From NCBI GenBank assembly GCA_016906335.1, contig JADEYG010000007.1, positions 2,062,001 through 2,126,000 of the forward strand: DNA of 64,000 nucleotides, in the 5' to 3' direction. Below, one piece after another: positions 56,643-64,000 of the stretch (position 1 is the stretch's first letter; each line of letters begins with the position of its first letter). A model generated the notes under the pieces. That model searched no databases, was not told the origin of the DNA, and saw nothing but the letters and a program-made list of their open reading frames with translations. A program made the position numbers and the translations under genes. This stretch comes from Novakomyces olei (lineage: Eukaryota; Ascomycota; Novakomycetes; Novakomycetales; Novakomycetaceae).

Positions 56643-57754
56643 TCAAGTATGGCCTGCATCCCCTTCCACCGCTATTTGCACGATTTTCCGCATAAACTCG
56701 TACTGTGCCCATCGATCAGCGGTATAATCAAGATCGTACCACCAGTTTATGGCGATGCATTTGCCCTCCTCATCTTCTGATTGGTGTACCTTATGGAACC
56801 ATAGAGACGGCAGGTAGAGAATCTCGCCCGGCTGCAAATGCACGGTAAGGGGCTGCGCCAGCTCCCGCCAATCGGGACCAGCAGAGTCGGGATCTTGAGT
56901 AGCCCAGAAAGTAGAGCCTGGCTGTAGCACTGGCACGAGATCTTTGTTGTACCGGGCACGCTCAAACTGCTGCTCCTTGACCAGCCACAGGCAATGAGGC
57001 GGAAGGAGGACAAAGCGTTTGCTCCCACATACTTGCGCGTACAAGTTCTCGTACGGATCTTTGTGCAGACTAGTCGTGCTTTCATGATTGCCGATCCAGA
57101 TATTTGCAGCATCGAGCTCAGTCTCAAAGGCTGCCCACGGCAGTTCCGCCGGGATGTGCTTTAGCAGAGAGGCAAACTCGCTCTGCAAATTGCCGTTCTG
57201 CAGCTGCACATACCGAACTCTGCCCTCTTTTCCGTCTTTCACACTGGCGCCACTCAGCCATTTCATCATCTCACTCAGGCGCATTCGCGTCTCGTACGGC
57301 TCAACAAACACGCCGTCTACGACACTGTCTGCCGCCCTAATATTAGAAGTGCACTACTTTACATAAAGGTTCTCTGTATCTTGTCTCTCGATCTGATTCT
57401 GGCCGGCCGACTCTGCCAACTCTGTTTGTCTCTGTTTGTCTCTGTTGCCTCTGTTTGCCCTGATACTTACCCCTGCGGCGTCTCTGCCACCGTGATTTCT
57501 GCATCATCCATAGCCGCAACCAGATGGCTTGCCGACCAGTCAAACTGGAGAATCTCTCGCGGCATTGCGTCTGCACAGTGCAGTTAGTCTCTGGCACAGG
57601 ACGGGGCTCTACTCTCAAATATAACGGGCCGATTGCGGTTTACGATACGCTGAAACTCGGCAGCCGTAGGCGGACCATCGTGGACTGCTACGCCGCTGCC
57701 AACGTTAAAGGCGTTGTAGTCGCTGACGAGCTCGTGCAGTGCTTTTTCAGCCAT
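56643..57754 (-). CDS. JmjC-domain protein, JMJD7 type
   Basis: Fe(II)/2-oxoglutarate hydroxylase; human JMJD7 hydroxylates lysine on DRG GTPases. Three exons (57754-57613, 57570-57471, 57336-56643) give 311 residues, matching JMJD7 (316). NRNRPVIFE/NAMPREILQFDW, SHLVAAMDDAEITVAETPQG, RVRYVQLQNGN, then the metal site H172-x-D174 in TSLHKDPYENLY, and distal H262 in LYLPSLWFHKVH. The ATG chosen is MAEKALHEL. Intron 1 uses an unusual GTAGAG donor because the alternative donor breaks phase and similarity. Teloboxes lie about 110-130 bp upstream. Confidence 0.85.
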
Positions 57755-58234
57755 ACATTGCTCTGCCACCTGTATGTCCTCGATAGATATAACAATGCCA
57801 ATATAAAAGTGAAGCAGTATTGCTGAGGTATATACATAGTGGAACTCAAACGCGTACTAGGTTTAGGGTTTGCTAGGGTTAGTTTGGTAAACCTGGATTA
57901 GTTGGAGCACGAATACACATATATAGCCTACATAGCCTAATATACTATCCTTCTTTACATATTATATATAAAATATATATAATCGACTGCAATTGACTTA
58001 CAATGACTTGGACTGCACTAACATAGAGCGGTGTTGGCACCAGTGATCCATGGCGGCACGTTTATACTTCGGATCTCGGTGCAATGCTCACACCTGCCTA
58101 CATAATCTACAAGGCTTTGAAATTTTTGGTCTATTGTAACAATATTACTAGAAACTTTTCTGTGTTTTAAACCCCCAAACTGGAACCTTTTGTTTATTTG
58201 CAACTCTTCTCCTTTTTGCGAATTGTTTTACACT
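57755..58234. promoter_or_regulatory. JMJD7-like upstream region with teloboxes
   Basis: TTTAGGGTTT at 57862-57871 and CTAGGGTTAG at 57873-57882 lie upstream of the JMJD7-like gene and past the 3' end of SSB. No other element. Confidence 0.45.
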
Positions 58235-60339
58235 TTAGCGAAAGTTGGCGAACGCCTTTTGCACGGAGCGCTTGAGCTTGAGCTCAGTCTTCTTCAAGTT
58301 GTCCACGTTGGTCTCCTCCAGCTCGAGCTGGGCCATGCAGTCCGCAATCTGGGACTCGATACGCTCACGCTCACCACGCTTGATCTTGGCCATCACGTTT
58401 GGCTCAGACAGGGAGGATTCAATGTTGGTAATGTAGGCCTCCAAGTCACGCTTGGCGTCCAGACGCTTCTGGAACTCCTTGTCCGCCTGCTTGAACTTGT
58501 CAGCATCGCTGATCATCTCCTCAATCTTGGAGCTGGAAAGGCGGCCCACAGAGTTGGTGATCTCAATGTGCGCAGTGCGGCCGGTAGTTCGCTCCTTGGC
58601 TGTGACCTTGAGCAGACCATTGGCATCAACCTCAAAGGTGGCCTCCAGCTCAGCTGCTCCCTTGGGCATTGGCGGAATGCCAGTCAATTCAAACTCGCCG
58701 AGAGATTCGTTCTCTCCGCAGTTTACACGCTCACCCTGGTAAACGGGGAAAGTAACGGTGGTCTGATTATCGGCGACAGTGGTAAAGGTACGCTTCTTGA
58801 TTGTGGGCACAGTAGTGTTGCGCGGAACTACGGGAGCGAAGATATTGCCCTCCATAGCCACACCGAGAGAAAGGGGTACAACGTCGAGCAGCAAAAGATC
58901 AGCAGTCTTGTCAGAGTTGGCCTTGTTTGTAAGCACGGCGCCCTGGACAGCGGCACCGTAGGCAACAGCCTCATCAGGGTTGATGCTCTTGTTCAATGGG
59001 CGGCCATCGAAAAAGTCCGAGACAAGCCGCTGGACCTTGGGGATACGGGTAGATCCTCCCACTAGAACAATATCGCTAACATCAGCCTTCGAGACCTTGG
59101 AGTCCTTGAGCACAGACTCGATCGGGTCAATGGTCTTGCGGAAAGTAGCCGCGTTCAAGTCCTCAAAACGAGCACGGGTAATGTTGGACGCAAAGTCAGT
59201 GCCCTGGGACAAGGAGTCAACCTCAACAGTGGTCTGGGTGACGCTAGAGAGCGATCGCTTGGCACGCTCACAGGCAGTACGGAGACGACGCAGAGCACGA
59301 GAGTCGTCAGAGATGTCAATCTTGCTCTTGCGCTTAAACTCTTGTACGAAATGGTCCACGAGGGCATTATCAAAGTCCTCACCACCCAAGTGAGTATCAC
59401 CAGCAGTAGCAAGAACCTCAAAGATACCGCCCTGAATCTTGAGCAGGGAGACATCAAAAGTACCACCACCCAAGTCGAAAATAAGCACGTTCTTGGCCTT
59501 GTCCGACTTGGAGTCCAGGCCGTAGGCAATAGCAGCAGCGGTGGGCTCGTTGATGATGCGGAGAACATTGAGACCAGCAATTGCTCCTGCATCTTTGGTT
59601 GCAGCACGTTGAGAATCAGAAAAGTAGGCGGGAACAGTTACAACTGCCTTCTCCACTTTCTGTCCAATCTTGGCCTCTGCAATGTCACGCATCTTGGACA
59701 AAACAGCGGCAGAGATCTCTTGGGGAGTAAAGCGCTTCGTCTCTCCCAAATACTGGACCTCAATCGATGGCTGTCCATCGACATCTACCACCTTGAAGGG
59801 GAAGTGCTTCATGTCCTTCTTGACATCGGGGTCATCGAAACGACGGCCAATAAGACGTTTGGCATCAAACACGGTCTAGGCCTAGTTAAAATTGAACAAG
59901 GAATAGACAATTAACATATAGCTATTGTAGGGGAAGAGAGTGAAGGGGAGGAGGAAAAGTAGAGAAAAAGAAAAAGAAAAAGAAAAAGAAAAAGAAAAAG
60001 AAAAATCGTTTAGCGCATATATAGAAACTTACATTGGCCGGGTTCATAGCGGCCTGGTTCTTGGCCGCATCGCCAACGAGACGCTCGTGTTCCGTGAATG
60101 CAACGAACGAGGGAGTAGTACGTAAGCCCTGGTCATTGGGGATAATTTCAACAGAGGGCGAGTCAGTCGGCCCTGAAAAATTTTGGTTAGAATCGACGTT
60201 TAATTTCAAGTTTTCTTTTGTCAAGTTTATCGCATAATTGAAGTTGGAAAAAGACACATTGGCGCTTACAGACTGCTACGCAAGAGTACGTGGTACCCAG
60301 GTCGATGCCAATGGCACCATCGTATGTTCCTTCAGCCAT
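58235..60339 (-). CDS. SSB1: Ribosome-associated Hsp70, Ssb type
   Basis: Chaperone for nascent chains at the ribosome, with the RAC co-chaperones. Exons 60339-60270, 60172-60033 and 59875-58235 give 616 residues, close to yeast Ssb1 (613). [20 protein letters not shown] matches Ssb, [13 protein letters not shown] follows exon 2, and the ATPase motifs [12 protein letters not shown] and [11 protein letters not shown] are intact. The C-terminus ends [13 protein letters not shown] with no EEVD, which separates Ssb from cytosolic Ssa and BiP. The Ssb class is known only in fungi. Introns of 97 and 157 bp; the second holds (AAAAAG)n. Confidence 0.95.
59963..60005. repeat. (AAAAAG)n tract in SSB intron 2
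   Basis: Seven tandem AAAAAG units within the intron 60032-59876. On the sense strand this reads as a CTTTTT pyrimidine tract. Confidence 0.95.
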
Positions 60340-60866
60340 CTTGGACGTTTGCAAATTATGAGAGTTGCTTCTCTATAAATTTTTTTACGCCTATATAAAT
60401 ATTTTTTTTTTTCCAACGAGGACTGTTGTTTTCTGAGTAAGATTAGAAAAGACAGAAAACCCTCATTATTGTCCATTTGATCTAATAATAAATGTTATTT
60501 TTCCTCGAGATAAGGCACACACACGCATACAATATCTCTAAAGACTATTTTAACACTAGTAAAAGAGCATTACATACAAAGCAGCGAAATTGCTTGTTGC
60601 TTGTTGAATGCGGGAAGTAGCGTCGTATAATCAAGAGTAAATAAATGGGTTTGTTTTAAAGAGTGCCAACCTCGAATAGGCACAGACAACGTACTACCTT
60701 TACGTGACCCGCGCTGGCTCTTTCAAACATGGGCCACTACAAAATGTAAAGGTTTTCAATCAGCTATCATGACACTGCCGACGCTACTAATCTCCGATTT
60801 ACAATAGACATAAAACCAAAACAATTCACATTAGAACAACACCCAATCATTATACAACCCAGATAA
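60340..60866. promoter_or_regulatory. SSB promoter region
   Basis: ATTTATATAG (60400-60391, minus strand) is a TATA candidate 52 bp before the SSB ATG, next to a poly(A) tract (60401-60412) on that strand. No heat-shock element was seen, in line with Ssb being non-heat-induced in yeast. The remainder shows no gene. Confidence 0.5.
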
Positions 60867-61829
60867 TTAAACAGGGCGGCCCAGACTGCCATCCGGAATC
60901 AGATCTCTCTGGAACGATTTCATGTATTGCTGAGCACGTCGACGCATAGATCCATTTGCAAGAAAGACCTGCTTAACCGTGCCCTTGACAGCTTTCGCCA
61001 CATCGCCCGAGTACCGACAGCTAACGTAAAAATAATCAGGATCTACAATGTAATAAGGCGTCCGCTCTTCCGCACCGGGAAGAAGCTTGCGGTCTTCAGA
61101 AACATTGCTGCGCACTTCATCCTCGATATAGTTATAGTAAGTGCGGACATAGCTGCCCTGGAAAAAGAATGTCGACAGGTAATCGGAGCGCTCCATCCAG
61201 CGCGGATAGGTGGTTGTTATAATGTGATCAAGGAGTTTAGTACCGTCTTCACAGACGGCACGCGCTACCGGCAAAACTCCCTGTCCGATAGCCATCAAAA
61301 CTTTGCGGTCTTTGGCAGCCTCCCTTTTCATATGAGGCTTCATCTGAGCAAGAAGTGCCTGAAGACGCTGGGACTCGAGAAAGGGAATGATACTCTTATC
61401 GTAACCGCCGGGGACAACCGTGCACTCATAGTCAAGAAGCGTAAACTGAGGCTCCGAAAAATCCAATGGCTGCCGAAACTCGTCCACGTCCAGCAATCGC
61501 TCATAAACCTCTATGCCGTTCTGCGTAGAGCCAATCATCTTTTGCAACATGCCTCGTTGCAGACGCGTATCGCAATCTGGAGCAGATCCATGTTCGGATG
61601 CAAATCTTACACGAAATCCGTTCACTACCAACCCCTCCCAAGCTATAGCGACATCCATCGGGTCGGCTCCCTTGTCCGGCAGCAGAATCACTGCATTAGG
61701 CGTCCATTTACGGCCGTCTTTGTCCAGCTGATGAGGGTACCAGCTGGAATCGCGATTCAGTACAGTAGGCAGTTCATCCCTATTCACTAAATCTTTCCGG
61801 CCCAACTCAAAGTGCCAAATTTTGGACAT
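60867..61829 (-). CDS. DJ-1/PfpI-superfamily protein lacking the nucleophile
   Basis: Single exon, 320 residues. The DJ-1/PfpI class I glutamine-amidotransferase-like fold is suggested by AVILLPDKGADPMDVAIAWE, VNGFRVRFASE, TLLDYECTVVPGGYDKSI and the elbow DRKVLMAIGQGVLPVARAV. At the elbow the family has I-C-H-G; here it is I-G182-Q-G, so the cysteine and following histidine are absent. A C-terminal extension of 90 residues contains YLSTFFFQGSYVRTYYNYIE. Similar large fungal ThiJ/PfpI proteins exist, but I cannot say if the change is shared. Function unknown. Confidence 0.78.
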   Translation of the reverse strand: MSKIWHFELGRKDLVNRDELPTVLNRDSSWYPHQLDKDGRKWTPNAVILLPDKGADPMDVAIAWEGLVVNGFRVRFASEHGSAPDCDTRLQRGMLQKMIGSTQNGIEVYERLLDVDEFRQPLDFSEPQFTLLDYECTVVPGGYDKSIIPFLESQRLQALLAQMKPHMKREAAKDRKVLMAIGQGVLPVARAVCEDGTKLLDHIITTTYPRWMERSDYLSTFFFQGSYVRTYYNYIEDEVRSNVSEDRKLLPGAEERTPYYIVDPDYFYVSCRYSGDVAKAVKGTVKQVFLANGSMRRRAQQYMKSFQRDLIPDGSLGRPV

Positions 61830-62163
61830 TATGTCAAACTGATCAATGCATAGAAGGAAGGTGCTGTGCTTGTGTTTATACTAATTGGAGAATACTTGTC
61901 ATTTTGCAAGTATAGGGAGGAGTATTGTATAAAAATACAAAAGAAATAATGCGAATGAATAAATATGAATAAATATGAATAAATATGAATAAATATGAAT
62001 AAATATGAATAAATATGAATAAATATGAATAAATATGAATAAATATGAATAAATGTGAATAAAATAAAAAGATTAAAATAAATCTTTCTACACCCTATTA
62101 CAGAAACTTTAATTCTACGAGCTCAAACTTAAACAATAGTGCGATCTTCATTACTACTACGTT
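61830..62163. other. Intergenic with AT-rich decamer array
   Basis: 334 bp upstream of the DJ-1-like gene and after CCT8. Contains the repeat listed next. Confidence 0.6.
61955..62062. repeat. (ATGAATAAAT)n decamer array
   Basis: About 10 copies of a 10-bp AT-rich unit upstream of the DJ-1-like ATG (126 bp away). The unit differs from the decamer at 2783 and 33332. Confidence 0.95.
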
Positions 62164-64000
62164 CTAATCGTCATCGTCCCAGTTTGGCCTGCCACTGGGA
62201 GGCTTTGGCCCACCGGCTGGTTTAGCCATGACCACTTGATCCACTCGAAGTATAGTAAGAGCTGCATCTCCCGACAGCTTAAGAGCCCAGTATTTTGCAG
62301 ACAAAATGTCCAAGATCCCAGCGCGAACTGCATCATGGATTCCAGTGCCATTATTATCCTCAACATCGACACCGATGCATTTTCCGTCCGGCTTTTGATG
62401 GGCTGCATATAAGCGCGAAAGCACTTCAGTACCATCGAGTCCTGCATTCTCTGCCAGCGTCCTTGGAACGACTTCAAAGGCCTCAGCGAACGATTGAATT
62501 GCATATTGGCACAGCCCTGGAGTACGAGCAGCATAATCTGAGATTGACTTGATCAGTTCCATTTCAGCAGCACCTGCTCCAGCAACGAGCCTGTTATCTT
62601 TTATCAAAGCTTTCACCGCATTCACGCCGTCATCGATTGCACGTTCAACATCATCTAAATGACTCTGAGTGCCCCCACGCAGAACAATAGTGCTTGTACG
62701 AGTTTGCTCTGTTTCCTGTCTAAAAGTAGTCACGCGATCTCCTCCAATTTCAACGGTCTCCACTACGTCAATCGTACCCATTTCCTCAGGCATCGGTGCC
62801 CCCAGACGCGCTAGTGGGGTGGCCCCCACGACACGACAGAGTCTGCGGAGATCAAACTTGCTGGGAACTTTGATCGCCAGTATCTCATAGCGATCGAGAT
62901 AGTGAAGTGCTAATTCACCAAAACTGGCACTGGAAACAACAACACGCAAACCCGAATCATAAAGCTCTTTTACAGCAGCCTCTAATTGCTGCTCTTCGCC
63001 CTTGGAAAAGTCCAACATTTCTTGTGCGCTTCTTAGTAAAACCGTGCCCTTTGTTTCCGTTTGAGAAATGTCAATTGGGCAAGTGTAGATACCGACTTTA
63101 GCTTTACGCGCGCTTTTAACGATTCCCTCTGGCTCACGGGGGAAAACCATACCCTTCACTACTTGGGATCCTTCGAGGCTGGAACCCATAACTTTTACCA
63201 CACGGACATTGTCCACATTGAAGGCTTCAGTTTTCTTGGGAAGGACCGCAAGAACAGCATCCGCAACGAGCTGTGACAGTTTATCTTCGTAACCGAACTG
63301 TTTGGCGGCAATTGAAGAACGTACCGCTTTTGCCAGCTCTGCATGCTCCCGGACATCGTTAACCGTGGAGACTTTGAGTGTTTCTGCTGATGTCAGCACA
63401 CGGTCCAGGGATTATATAAAGAAAGAAAAACAATGGGAGAAAGAAAGAAAGAACAACGAACAAACAAACAGACGAACTACACATGATATCATAAAACGTT
63501 TTCGTAAACCAAAATTAGACACTGAACAATAAAAAGATACTGAACAATGAAAGGAGTTCAAGATGAATAATTTAAACAAGAAGCATTTATCTTTTGTTCA
63601 AAACTTGCAGCAAAGCCAAGCACTCACCATCAACCTGCTTTAACGCAAAATCCAGAGCCATTTCATAACCCTGAATAATTTCAGCAGTGTGCAAGCCCAT
63701 ATGTAGCAAATCTTCTGCTTTACGCAAGAGCTCGCCGGCAAACACCAAAACAAAATTTGTCGCGTCTCCCAGCTACAGATTAGTAAGGAGTTCCATCAAA
63801 GGCTCGATGGATAAAAAGAATCAAGATATTACCTCGTTCTCCTGTTGCTGAGAAGCCATTACTACCAGTTTCGCAGCAGGATGGACGACTTCCAGCTCGC
63901 GCACAATAGTGGCCGCGTCGTTTGTCAAGAAAATCTTTGAAAGATGATTCACGACTTGACGCCATTAGCAAATAAACTAGAAACCAAAAAGGCAGCAAGC
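62164..64000 (-). CDS. CCT8: Chaperonin CCT subunit theta (5' end outside window)
   Basis: Ring subunit of the TRiC chaperonin that folds actin and tubulin. Visible exons are 63954-63833, 63772-63628 and 63383-62164; the exon before 63954 lies beyond the window, and 63955-64000 is intron with a GCTAAT branch. The protein reads VVNHLSKIFLTNDAATIVRE, LVVMASQQQENE/LGDATN, FVLVFAGELLRKAEDLL, then the apical domain and DLRRLCRVVGATPLARLG, VLRGGTQSH, LVAGAGAAEMEL, KYWALKLSGDAAL and the tail VVMAKPAGGPKPPSGRPNWD, specific for CCT8. The last intron ends in tandem acceptors (CAGCAG); both keep frame. Confidence 0.95.

Noticed and set aside
58235-60339. Heat-inducible cytosolic Ssa-type Hsp70
   Set aside because: There is no C-terminal EEVD and the N- and C-termini match the Ssb class.

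Overview
The window is 64 kb of compact nuclear DNA from a fungus. I could model 35 protein genes, about one per 1.8 kb. Most are split by introns of 38 to about 510 bp, with GT..AG ends and a CTAAC/CTAAT/CTGAC branch site a few bases before the acceptor. Fungal-type genes are xanA (xanthine dioxygenase), DAD2 (DASH complex), SSB-type Hsp70, PAL1, BUD6, VTC1, an ECL1-like and an STF2-like gene. The promoter of ribosomal protein eL42 carries HomolD- and HomolE-like boxes. Together these suggest an ascomycete, perhaps an early-branching (Taphrinomycotina-like) one; that placement is inference. I saw no rRNA, tRNA, transposon, viral element or CRISPR array.

Layout. 0-6 kb: NUP133 (cut by the left edge), SCYL1/CEX1, DAD2. 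6-17 kb: shugoshin, BUD6, ataxin-2/PBP1. 17-26 kb: xanA, a TMEM234-like gene, an RRN9-like candidate, eL42, an STF2-like hydrophilin, an ECL1-like gene. 27-34 kb: a TPX2-motif protein, an unrecognised gene, an SDR oxidoreductase, VTC1; this part is gene-poor. 35-46 kb: fatty-aldehyde dehydrogenase, MED11, chorismate synthase, a Tctex dynein light chain, VPS29, peroxisomal alanine-glyoxylate aminotransferase, NAA10, LST8. 47-57 kb: PAL1, TFIIA-gamma, RRP4, ARO8-type aminotransferase, HAP3/NF-YB, an SCM3-like gene, EMC4. 56-64 kb: JMJD7-like hydroxylase, SSB Hsp70, a DJ-1/PfpI-like protein, CCT8 (its 5' end runs off the right edge).

This is housekeeping DNA rather than one pathway, but some themes recur. 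Three chromosome-segregation genes are present (DAD2 and SGO head to head, SCM3-like further on), and two aromatic amino-acid genes (ARO2, ARO8-like). Many genes are divergent pairs with short shared promoters. Three of these promoters (NUP133/SCYL1, DAD2/SGO, SCM3-like/EMC4) are largely filled by AT-rich short tandem repeats, and one decamer array recurs 30 kb away. Telobox-like AGGGTTAGGG motifs lie upstream of several other genes. Two proteins, VPS29 and the DJ-1-like one, have lost family active-site residues.

All gene models come from reading the DNA by eye, with exon joins checked for reading phase and for similarity to remembered family sequences. No database search was run.
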